Below are positions 1 through 5,731 of a DNA stretch of 5,731 bases, piece after piece; position 1 is the first letter of the stretch; each line of letters begins with the position of its first letter. The DNA is from Candidatus Calescibacterium sp. (GTDB lineage: Bacteria; Calescibacteriota; Calescibacteriia; Calescibacteriales; Calescibacteriaceae): NCBI GenBank assembly GCA_025060505.1, contig JANXBU010000032.1, positions 1-5,731 of the forward strand, read 5' to 3'. Under the pieces are notes generated by a model that saw nothing but the letters and a program-made list of their open reading frames with translations, searched no databases and was not told the origin of the DNA. Made by a program: the position numbers and the translations under genes.

Positions 1-62
1 ATTACCCTATGTTAGATGATTAGTAGGAACAAATTTATAAAAAAGTGTAATAGATAAGCAAA

Positions 63-1280
63 ATGAATTTCTCCTTACTTTTGAACTCCTTAGCAGGTGG
101 TGGAGCAGAGCGAGTAGCCATAAATTTAGCCAAAGCCCTATCTATTAGAAGGATTTTTCTTTTAGAAAAAGATATAAGCTATGAACTTCCTCCAGAAGTT
201 GAAGTAATTTCGCTTACCTCTCATACTGTTCATACCAATTCAATATTTAAAACCCTTTACATTCCTCTGTATAGCGCGAAGTTAAGTAAATTTTTGTCTA
301 ACAACGATATTGTTATCTCCATGCTTGAAAGGGCAAACTATGTGAATACTTCTAGCTCAACTATTTCAAAACACAAAAGCATAATTTCAGTTCGTATGTC
401 TCAACTTTCGGGGAGAGCTAAAATTCATCCTTATAATCTTTTAAATAGATTTTTGTATCCAAGAGCAGATTATGTGGTTGTGGTGTCTAAAGGCATTGGG
501 AGAGAATTGGAGAGGTTTTATGGGGTTAAGGCTGAAAAGATTAAGGTAATTTATAATCCTCTTGACTTAAGTCTGATACAAGAGAAACTCAAAGAAAATC
601 TCGGAAGGTACGAAGAGATGTTTGCTTTCCCTGTTATTATTACCGCAGGAAGACTTACAAAGCCAAAAGGACAGTGGTATCTTCTAAGGATTTTTAAAGA
701 GCTAAGAAAATACTATAAAGATTTAAAGCTTGTAATTCTTGGAGATGGCGAGCTAAAAGATTATCTTTACAATCTCTCTTTGGATTTGGGACTAAAAACT
801 TTTATGTGGGGCAGGAATGAGTTTAGAGTAGAATATGATGTGTTTTTTCTTGGCTTTCAGGAAAACCCATTTAAGTTCATAAGTAGAGCTAAGCTTTTTG
901 TGTTCCCATCTCTATGGGAAGGATTTCCAAATGCACTTGTTGAAGCTATGGCTTGCGGAGTTCCTGTTATTTCTTCAGATTGTAGAAGCGGACCAAGAGA
1001 AATCCTTGCACCAAACATGTTGCCTGAGCATCAGACAACAGAACCTGAATTCACAGAATATGGTGTTCTCATGCCTGTATTTGATGGGAAGTTTAAAACA
1101 TCTAATGAACCCATAACCGAAGCTGAGAAGAAGTGGATTGATACCATAAAGTTACTCCTCTCCGAAAATGTATTGAGAGATAGGTTATCTACAGGAGCAA
1201 AAGCGCGAGTGAAAGACTTTGAGCTGACCAAGATTACAGAAGAATGGAAGAATCTCATAGAGGAGATAAGAAATGGATAA
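63..1280 (+). CDS. GT4-family glycosyltransferase, intact
   Basis: A 405-residue cytoplasmic (or membrane-associated) glycosyltransferase of the GT-B fold, GT4 family; the family moves a sugar from a nucleotide-sugar donor to a growing lipid-linked glycan. The N-terminal donor/acceptor loop is seen as GGGAERVAINLA (residues 12-23), the start of the C-terminal domain as ITAGRLTKPKGQ (about 193-204), and the catalytic-site E-x7-E motif as EGFPNALVE (E286, E294), followed by AMACGVPVISSDCRSGPRE. Length is normal for the family. The ATG at 63 puts the nucleotide-binding loop at the expected distance from the N-terminus, although no strong Shine-Dalgarno sequence precedes it; bases 1-62 carry only stop codons and may hold the last few codons of an upstream gene. 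It overlaps the next gene by 8 bp, so it belonged to an operon. PglH/PglJ-like N-acetylhexosamine transferases share this arrangement, but the actual donor and linkage cannot be read from the sequence. Confidence 0.93.
   Translation: MNFSLLLNSLAGGGAERVAINLAKALSIRRIFLLEKDISYELPPEVEVISLTSHTVHTNSIFKTLYIPLYSAKLSKFLSNNDIVISMLERANYVNTSSSTISKHKSIISVRMSQLSGRAKIHPYNLLNRFLYPRADYVVVVSKGIGRELERFYGVKAEKIKVIYNPLDLSLIQEKLKENLGRYEEMFAFPVIITAGRLTKPKGQWYLLRIFKELRKYYKDLKLVILGDGELKDYLYNLSLDLGLKTFMWGRNEFRVEYDVFFLGFQENPFKFISRAKLFVFPSLWEGFPNALVEAMACGVPVISSDCRSGPREILAPNMLPEHQTTEPEFTEYGVLMPVFDGKFKTSNEPITEAEKKWIDTIKLLLSENVLRDRLSTGAKARVKDFELTKITEEWKNLIEEIRNG
1260..1265 (+). promoter_or_regulatory. Ribosome binding site for the methyltransferase
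   Basis: GAGGAG lies seven bases before the ATG at 1273, inside the last codons of the upstream glycosyltransferase. It favours 1273 over the in-frame ATG at 1303 as the original start and indicates translational coupling. It is the best Shine-Dalgarno match in the window. Confidence 0.7.
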
Positions 1281-2064
1281 GGGAGTAAAACAAAGTATAA
1301 GGATGAGATTTAATCCTAAACCTTGGGATTTTTCTTACCTAATTACAAAAGAAAGTGCAAAAACTTTCTCATATGCGCTTAAGTATCTGGAAAAGAAACA
1401 GCAACTAAAAATCATTGAATTAGGTTGCGGTTATAAAGCCTTTTTATACTATTTTAGAGGATAAGCTCAACGATTTTGAATACATAGGGGTTGACTTTTC
1501 CAGAGAAAAATCTTCAGCTGATATATTACTTGATTTGAACGAAGATTCACTGCCTTTTGAGGACAACACATTTGATTTAGTTATTATGTCTGAGGTTTTG
1601 GAACACCTTTATAATCCATTACATTCGCTTAAAGAAGCGGTCAGGGTTTGTAAAGAAGGAGGGTTAATATATCTTAGCACTCCGTTTGTTTTTTATTATC
1701 ATGGTTAGCCGCATGATTACTATAGGTATACAGAGTATTTTTACATCATATGTTTCAAATATTTTTAATCTTGATATATTGGAATGTAGAAAGGCTGGCT
1801 CTTTTTTTCTATCCCATTTTTTACATTGGTTATCTTGATTTTCGCATTTTTTAGAAAGCTACATTTAGATTTTCTTTCTCCATTATTCTTAACTCCTATT
1901 AACATTTTAGCAGTTATGTTTGATAAAATTACCTTGAAGGACTTATTAAAACTTTCAAATTGCGAGACATAGAATCACGAATACAATTTATGAATGCGGG
2001 CATAAGTCTTATATTTTTGAAAAGGAAAAACAAAAATAGCAATGAAATCCTTGCTAAGGCTTGA
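1273..2064 (+). pseudogene. SAM-dependent methyltransferase (Methyltransf_11 type), frameshifted
   Basis: Remnant of a class I SAM methyltransferase of about 260 residues, of the kind that methylates sugars in polysaccharide clusters. The opening frame (1273-1464) holds motif I, IIELGCG, then stops. The next frame (from about 1452) carries EDKLNDFEYIGVDFSREK, LPFEDNTFDLVIMSEVLEH and VRVCKEGGLIYLSTPFVFYY, hits TAG at 1706-1708, and continues PHDYYRYTEYF. LHHMFQIF (from 1741) and NLDILECRKAGSFFLSHF (from 1767) follow in two more frames. Hydrophobic pieces (LVILIFAFF, LSPLFLTPINILAVMFDK) and a basic end FMNAGISLIFLKRKNK complete the family's usual C-terminal part, ending at TGA 2062-2064. Three of the breaks are explained by one-base changes in T runs: one T gained at 1452-1455, one lost near 1738-1742, one lost near 1762-1766. 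The TAG sits where the family usually has an aromatic residue before PHDYYR and could be a TAT-to-TAG change. Methyl acceptor unknown. Confidence 0.87.
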
Positions 2065-2113
2065 GGATTTGGAAAAAGGCAAAATAAAAATCGCAGTTAT
2101 TGGGATTGGTTAA
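2042..2113 (+). pseudogene. Truncated nucleotide-sugar dehydrogenase N-terminus
   Basis: Twenty-three codons from ATG 2042 read MKSLLRLEDLEKGKIKI followed by AVIGIG and then TAA (2111-2113). A short helical leader followed by KIKIAVIGxG is how UDP-glucose/UDP-N-acetylhexosamine dehydrogenases of the WbpA/TviB group begin; they oxidise the sugar C6 to a uronic acid using NAD. The sequence breaks off at GxG, where the family would continue with roughly YVGLPLA, so the remaining 400 or so residues, including the catalytic cysteine, are absent from the window. The start overlaps the end of the methyltransferase remnant by 23 bp, as expected in the same operon. A Gfo/Idh-type sugar oxidoreductase shares the Rossmann start and is the main alternative, but the leader before the first beta strand fits a dehydrogenase better. 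Too short to be certain. Confidence 0.5.
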
Positions 2114-2227
2114 GCAATTTCAAGCATGGCTTTCTATCCTATTAACTTATGGGTTATACCGCGACAGTCTGCAACACTGGGGTTTATTTTTGGTTTTATT
2201 ACAAGTTTGTATAAGGTAATTAAATAA
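2114..2227 (+). pseudogene. Orphan 37-codon tail of unidentified membrane-like protein
   Basis: In the same frame as the dehydrogenase start and immediately after its stop, 37 codons stay open to TAA 2225-2227. The translation is hydrophobic (SSMAFYPINLWVIP, LGFIFGFITSLYKVIK) with a lysine-containing end, like a last membrane segment plus cytoplasmic tail. It does not resemble any part of a nucleotide-sugar dehydrogenase. The simplest reading is that a deletion joined the 5' end of the dehydrogenase gene to the 3' end of a later gene, perhaps a flippase or polymerase. An ATG at 2126 could give a 33-residue peptide, but no ribosome binding site supports it. Function not recognised. Confidence 0.35.
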
Positions 2228-2250
2228 TCTTTTACATACGGTGTATCAAA

Positions 2251-4173
2251 ATGTGTAGAATAGTTGGCTTTTGGGATAGAGGTTGGAAAGAAGACTACTC
2301 TCTGGAAAGTGTCATAACAGATATGAGAGATAGTATGGCTTATGGAGGACCAGATGATGCAGGTATGTTTATTGATAAAAGTACAGCCCTTGCCTTAGGA
2401 CACAGACGGCTTGCTATACTTGACCTATCATCTGCAGGACATCAACCAATGGAATTTTCAGGATTAGTTATAACATATAACGGTGAGGTTTATAACTTTA
2501 GAGAAATATCTAAGGAGTTAGAGAAGGAAGGATATAAGTTTTTCTCAGGCTCTGATACTGAGGTTATTTTAAAGGCTTTTCATCGCTGGGGTCTTTCCGC
2601 CGTAAAAAAGTTCAGAGGTATGTTTGCCTTCTGTATATGGGATAAAACGGAAAAAAGGCTAATCCTCTGTAGAGATCGCATCGGCGTTAAGCCACTATAC
2701 TATTATCACAACGATGGACTTTTTATGTTTGCATCAGAGCTAAAAGCTTTTCACTATCATCCTAAATTCAGGAAAACTCTGTCATTTGAAGGCTTAGCTC
2801 TCTTTCTTCAGTATGGTTATATTACCTCACCTTTTAGTATCTTTGAAAATGTTTATAAACTTGAACCTGGATATTTTCTTATTGTGGAAGCAAACGGAGA
2901 GCTAAAAAAACTCCCCTACTGGAGCATTAATGATTACTTTGAAGCGGAAAGGATTAAAGGCCCTGAGGAGGAGTTGGCAGAAGAGTTAGAAAACTTGCTA
3001 AATGAAAGTTTTAAACTAAGAATGGTTTCCGATGTACCCGTGGGACTCTTTTTAAGTGGTGGTATAGATAGTTCTACAGTTTGTGCTCTTCTACAAAGAG
3101 ATAGTACTAAACCCCTAAAGACCTTTACCATAGGATTTTACGAGAAGGACTTTAATGAGGCTGAATATGCCAAAAAAGTTGCTGAATATTTAGGAACTGA
3201 CCACACAGAACTTTATTGCACTCCCAAAGAGGCTCTTGAAGTTATACCTAAATGGGCACAAATCTATGATGAACCCTTCGGAGATTCTTCTGGAATACCC
3301 ACATATCTGGTTTCTAAATTAGCTAAAAGCAAGGTAAAAGTTAGTCTGTCAGCAGATGGAGGTGATGAACAATTTTGTGGATATACAAGATATTGGACAG
3401 TAGGAGACTTGTCTAATAAGTTAAAAAAAATTCCCTTTCTAAGGCTTTGGTCTAAATCTCTTTCATTGATAAGTCCAGAAGTGGCTTTCAACTTGTATAA
3501 AATCTTTAAACCCTTGCTTCCTAAGTGGACTAACTTTCGGGATAAATACATTAAGTTGAGGAACATTCTAAATGCAAATACAATTGGAATGCAATATGAT
3601 ATTTCCAATAAGATATTTTTGCCGGATGTGTTACTCCGGCTATTTTTAGCTGATTATTCCATTCCAGATCACAGCTTTAAGATGTCATTAAATGGAGCAA
3701 AATACGAGGCATTTACCTTTATGATGATATATGACCTTAAGACTTACTTACCAGATGATATTTTAGTCAAGGTGGATAGAGCCACAATGAGCTTGGCTTT
3801 GGAGGGAAGAGAACCATTACTTGACCATAAAATAATAGAGTTCACAAGCAGACTGCCATTTGATATGAAGTATAGAAATGCAATAAGTAAGTTTCTCTTG
3901 AGGAAGATTCTCTATAAGTATGTTCCTAAGGAACTTGTGGAAAGACCAAAGATGGGATTCGGGGTGCCAATTTACGAATGGTTTAAGGTAGAGTTAAAAG
4001 AGTTGTACAAAGCATATTTAGACCCAGAAAGAATTAAGAAAGAAGGGCTTTTTAATCATGAGGTGGTAGAGGAACTTCTAAAGGGATATTTTCAGGACAA
4101 GGGAGTTAATCATAACAAATTATGGCTTCTTTTTGTCTTTGAGCTTTGGAAAGAAAGATGGCTAGGTTCCTGA
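2251..4173 (+). CDS. asnB: Glutamine-hydrolysing asparagine synthetase B-like amidotransferase
   Basis: A 640-residue cytoplasmic enzyme with an N-terminal glutaminase domain (about 2-215) and a C-terminal ATP-dependent synthetase domain (about 240-635). The glutaminase (Ntn) site shows Cys2, HRRLAI (51-56), YNGE with N77 and E79, and SDTE with D102. The synthetase shows the PP-loop SGGIDSS (269-275), DEPFGDSSGIPT (from 340), SADGGDE (367-373) and KVDRATMSLALEGREPLLDH (from 507). The family releases ammonia from glutamine and channels it to an acyl-adenylate, usually aspartate; homologues in polysaccharide clusters (WbpS, WbtH) are credited with amidating uronic acids, which suits this context better than asparagine supply. 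Length matches the long bacterial type. Two oddities: residue 3 is Arg where Gly is usual (MCRIVGF), and the HRGPD motif reads YGGPDD. No strong Shine-Dalgarno or convincing promoter lies in the 23 bp between the preceding remnant and the ATG. The frame is intact throughout, including across an eight-A run at 3423-3430. Confidence 0.95.
   Translation: MCRIVGFWDRGWKEDYSLESVITDMRDSMAYGGPDDAGMFIDKSTALALGHRRLAILDLSSAGHQPMEFSGLVITYNGEVYNFREISKELEKEGYKFFSGSDTEVILKAFHRWGLSAVKKFRGMFAFCIWDKTEKRLILCRDRIGVKPLYYYHNDGLFMFASELKAFHYHPKFRKTLSFEGLALFLQYGYITSPFSIFENVYKLEPGYFLIVEANGELKKLPYWSINDYFEAERIKGPEEELAEELENLLNESFKLRMVSDVPVGLFLSGGIDSSTVCALLQRDSTKPLKTFTIGFYEKDFNEAEYAKKVAEYLGTDHTELYCTPKEALEVIPKWAQIYDEPFGDSSGIPTYLVSKLAKSKVKVSLSADGGDEQFCGYTRYWTVGDLSNKLKKIPFLRLWSKSLSLISPEVAFNLYKIFKPLLPKWTNFRDKYIKLRNILNANTIGMQYDISNKIFLPDVLLRLFLADYSIPDHSFKMSLNGAKYEAFTFMMIYDLKTYLPDDILVKVDRATMSLALEGREPLLDHKIIEFTSRLPFDMKYRNAISKFLLRKILYKYVPKELVERPKMGFGVPIYEWFKVELKELYKAYLDPERIKKEGLFNHEVVEELLKGYFQDKGVNHNKLWLLFVFELWKERWLGS
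4148..4153 (+). promoter_or_regulatory. Ribosome binding site for second GT4 gene
   Basis: GGAAAG lies in the last codons of asnB, with its GGA seven bases before the ATG at 4158. It supports that ATG as the original start of the broken glycosyltransferase and implies coupling to asnB translation. Since the downstream gene is dead, the site now has no useful product. Confidence 0.5.
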
Positions 4174-4985
4174 TAGAATTAACCCCTAACACATCCTTCT
4201 CTCTTTATAACTATAGAAGAAGGCTTATGAAAAGACTAAAAGAAGTAAGGCTTTGAAGTTCATCCAGTAACACCAAAGGACGAATGTAGCTCACTGTTGA
4301 AAGAAGAATTTCCTTCCATTTTTTGAAACATTTGAACCGCAAGGGAAACAATCCATTAGAGAATGCTCTTATTTTTTAGAGTAATTCTTGGCTCTACACA
4401 AAGATAAAACTTGACTTTGTTATAAACCATACCATTCATAAGCGTAATTACTAGGCTTAGTTATGTGCTTATAGGAAAAGGCTTGCTGGAGCTTTGGCGA
4501 AATTACTATAAGAAATTGCTTTCCCCAAAAATCGTTATGTGGTATTTTAAAAACCAAGCGAATTATAATCAACTCTATCACTTGGTTTATTCTTCCTCAA
4601 TCGTTATTCAACTTTCCGGAGTTTAACGCAGATCACTTTAGCACTAAGTATCGCTCTGAAGAGGAAGACGAAAATAAATTCATTCTTTTGTTTGTTGGTA
4701 AATTCTAAGAGATAACAGTTTATTTGAACCTGTGAAGGCAGGCAAGAAAATTTGTCAAGAAAAAAGATTCAAGAAAAAAGATTTTGAAATACGGATTTTA
4801 GGAGTTTTGGACAGGGGAAACACTACTTCCGTCTTTGAAAAAAATTAGACAATTTAGGCCTTTTGATAATTATACCTTTTGCAAAACAAGAGAGTATGTA
4901 TGTAAAGCGGATTGTGTGGTATTACCAATCTTATGGCGAAGGTGTACCCAGATCATTACTTGAAGCTATGTCTATGGATAAACCT
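4158..4985 (+). pseudogene. GT4-family glycosyltransferase (PglA/CapM-like), multiply frameshifted and 3'-truncated
   Basis: Pieces of one GT4 transferase appear in order across all three frames. MARFLIELTPNTSFSLYNYR starts at 4158; GFEVHPVTPKDECSSLLKEE at 4249; FHFLKHLNRKGNNPLEN at 4314, with TAG at 4377-4379 and then SWLYTKIKLDFVINHTI; SYVLIGKGLLELW from about 4459; FNADHFSTKYRSEEEDENKF and ILLFVGKF up to 4705; DNSLFEPVKAGKKICQEK from 4711; ILGVLDRGNTTSV; LKKIRQFRPFDNYTF from 4835; ADCVVLP; and YGEGVPRSLLEAMSMDKP from 4932, which contains the family E-x7-E motif. The stretch normally found between the TIKPN-like and GLGYVF-like motifs is missing near 4450, a deletion of perhaps 60-75 bp. 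Homology ends at 4985, leaving the rest of the C-terminal domain absent. The start overlaps asnB by 16 bp. Relatives transfer hexoses or N-acetylhexosamines to undecaprenyl-linked glycans; the exact sugar cannot be told. Confidence 0.87.
4755..4782 (+). repeat. Perfect 14-bp tandem duplication
   Basis: The unit TCAAGAAAAAAGAT occurs twice back to back inside the GT4 remnant, encoding CQEKRFKKKDF in the local frame. The region between AGKK and the ILG strand is about four residues longer than I expect for the family, so this may be a recent slippage duplication. With both copies the local frame is kept from VKAGKKIC to FEIRILG. Confidence 0.8.
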
Positions 4986-5330
4986 ACACAACTGGATTTT
5001 CTAAAAAAGAATATAACAAAGCAGAATGTGCAAGAAAGATAGCAGATTACAAAAGAAGCTCTTGATATAATACCAAAAACTAACAGAAATTTACGATGAA
5101 ACATTCGGAGATTCATCTGCAATCTCCAGTACTCTGTCTTCCAAATTAGCAAAATCAAGAGCAAAGGTTAGCTTATCAGCCGACGGAGGAGACGAGCAGT
5201 TCTTTGGAAACGCAAAATACTAAAACATTGGTGAAAATTTGAAGAGATCGAGAAATTTCGCATGCCCCTGCATAGTTTCCAACAGAGCAAAATACAATTT
5301 TTTAGCAAAGCAGCCGAAATATTTTGTCGC
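4986..5330 (+). pseudogene. Internal fragment of a second asnB-like gene
   Basis: Fragment corresponding to about residues 297-405 of the intact upstream asnB. From 4991 it reads TGFSKKEYNKAECARKIADY; after a deletion of the LGTDHTELYC-like segment it continues TKEALDIIPK (5049) and, after an extra A in the run at 5075-5079, TEIYDETFGDSSAIS and KVSLSADGGDEQFFGNAKY, then TAA (5221-5223) where the intact copy has Trp, then NIGENLK. Further AsnB-like text (FEEIEKFRMPLHS, FFSKAAEIF) is visible in another frame to about 5330. Both the glutaminase domain with the PP-loop and the C-terminal half are missing, so nothing functional remains. Shared protein stretches such as SLSADGGDEQF use different codons in the two copies, so this is an older paralogue or a separately acquired gene rather than a recent duplicate. 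Bases 5331-5419 hold nothing I can identify, although one frame is open there to a TAG at 5416-5418. Confidence 0.88.
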
Positions 5331-5419
5331 ACGACCTAATGAATATGGTATTTTTCTCAGAGTAAACAATATTTGCAACAGAACAAACTTTTGTAAACAA
5401 AATCAATATTTAAGATAGA

Positions 5420-5731
5420 ATGTTCTTTATTCTTATCTCAATATACCTTATCATTAGTGCATATTTTTATAAGAGGTTCAAATATCAATTCATCAAGTAT
5501 TTACCAATATTTTATCTTTTCATCTATGTCCTGTCAATTCAATTCATGGAATTTTTTGATGGAGGTTTTTTTCCTGGAAAAGAAGATCAATATGGATACT
5601 ATGAATTGGTTTAGGATGTAGAGACGGAAAACACAAAATACAGGATGCCCTTGAGAACTATCAGATATTCTATTATGTGATTGTATGTTTCATCTTCTCA
5701 AATGATATCTTACCAAAGCAATCAATGATTT
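5420..5731 (+). pseudogene. Multi-membrane-segment protein, possibly polysaccharide polymerase/GT39-like; frameshifted, runs off window
   Basis: The ATG at 5420 opens a frame of 64 codons ending at TAG 5612-5614. It shows a membrane helix at about residues 1-17 (MFFILISIYLIISAYFY), a basic loop (KRFKYQFIK), a second helix at about 26-43, and then a polar stretch ending DGGFFPGKEDQYGYYELV. The next frame, overlapping from 5605 and open to the window edge, reads GLGCRDGKHKIQDALEN and YQIFYYVIVCFIFS. Joining them by restoring one base near 5606-5608 gives a continuous YGYYEL-GLGCRDG. Two N-terminal helices, a charged loop, then YYVIVCFIFS and a PK-containing segment resemble polytopic glycosyltransferase-39/polymerase-like proteins of polysaccharide clusters, but the match is by general appearance only. 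No Shine-Dalgarno sequence is clear. The 3' end is outside the window. It could instead be a short live membrane protein of 64 residues, which I think less likely. Confidence 0.45.

Noticed and set aside
1448-1462. Programmed ribosomal frameshift or slippage joining the methyltransferase frames
   Set aside because: The T run has only four bases, no typical slippery heptamer is seen, and several later breaks plus a nonsense codon would still stop the protein.
1273-1464. A separate 63-residue small protein
   Set aside because: It ends right after methyltransferase motif I (ELGCG), and the rest of the same family follows in the next frame, so it is the 5' piece of a broken gene.
2207-2250. A sigma-70 promoter for asnB (TTGTAT followed by TAATCT or TTACAT)
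   Set aside because: Spacings of about 12 or 20 bases fit poorly, and in such AT-rich DNA similar matches arise by chance.
3264-3608. A 114-codon open frame on the minus strand
   Set aside because: It lies entirely opposite the conserved synthetase domain of asnB and shows no recognisable protein features.
4931-5164. A 77-codon open frame on the minus strand
   Set aside because: It runs antisense across the joint of two recognisable remnants on the + strand, and its hydrophobicity is a by-product of AT-rich sequence.
4174-5419. An insertion sequence or other mobile element causing the damage
   Set aside because: No transposase-like frame, terminal inverted repeats or target duplication were seen; the region is explained by GT4 and asnB remnants.
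63-5731. A novel defence or signalling system
   Set aside because: All identifiable pieces are standard polysaccharide biosynthesis families, and the oddities are explained by gene decay.

Overview
The window is a 5.7-kb slice of a surface-polysaccharide (O-antigen/capsule type) gene cluster. Every recognisable gene lies on the + strand. The DNA is AT-rich, arginine is written mostly with AGA/AGG codons, and the proteins are rich in Lys, Ile and Glu. This suggests a low-GC bacterium, possibly a thermophile such as a member of the Aquificota. That placement is inference from composition and protein style only; no marker gene is present.

Layout. (1) 63-1280: an intact GT4-type glycosyltransferase. 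(2) 1273-2064: a SAM-dependent methyltransferase that overlaps it by 8 bp and has a good ribosome binding site, but is broken by several one-base length changes in T runs and by a nonsense codon. (3) 2042-2113: the first 23 codons of what looks like a nucleotide-sugar dehydrogenase, cut off inside its nucleotide-binding glycine motif, followed by an unrelated membrane-like 37-codon tail (2114-2227). (4) 2251-4173: an intact glutamine-dependent amidotransferase of the asparagine synthetase B family. (5) 4158-4985: a second GT4-type glycosyltransferase, overlapping asnB by 16 bp and wrecked by at least six frame changes, a nonsense codon and an internal deletion. (6) 4986-about 5330: a fragment from the middle of a second, divergent asnB, joined directly to the GT4 remnant. 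(7) 5420 to the window end: the start of a multi-membrane-segment protein, also frameshifted.

How the parts fit. Glycosyltransferases, a sugar methyltransferase, a nucleotide-sugar dehydrogenase and an AsnB-like amidotransferase together match clusters that build polysaccharides containing amidated uronic acids: the dehydrogenase makes the uronic acid, the AsnB homologue (WbpS/WbtH type) amidates it, and the transferases assemble the repeat. Here only the first glycosyltransferase and asnB are readable; at least five flanking genes are decayed. I see no new kind of system. The interest lies in the mosaic decay: two clean genes between remnants that can still be reconstructed piece by piece.

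I found no RNA gene, CRISPR array, insertion sequence or convincing rho-independent terminator.
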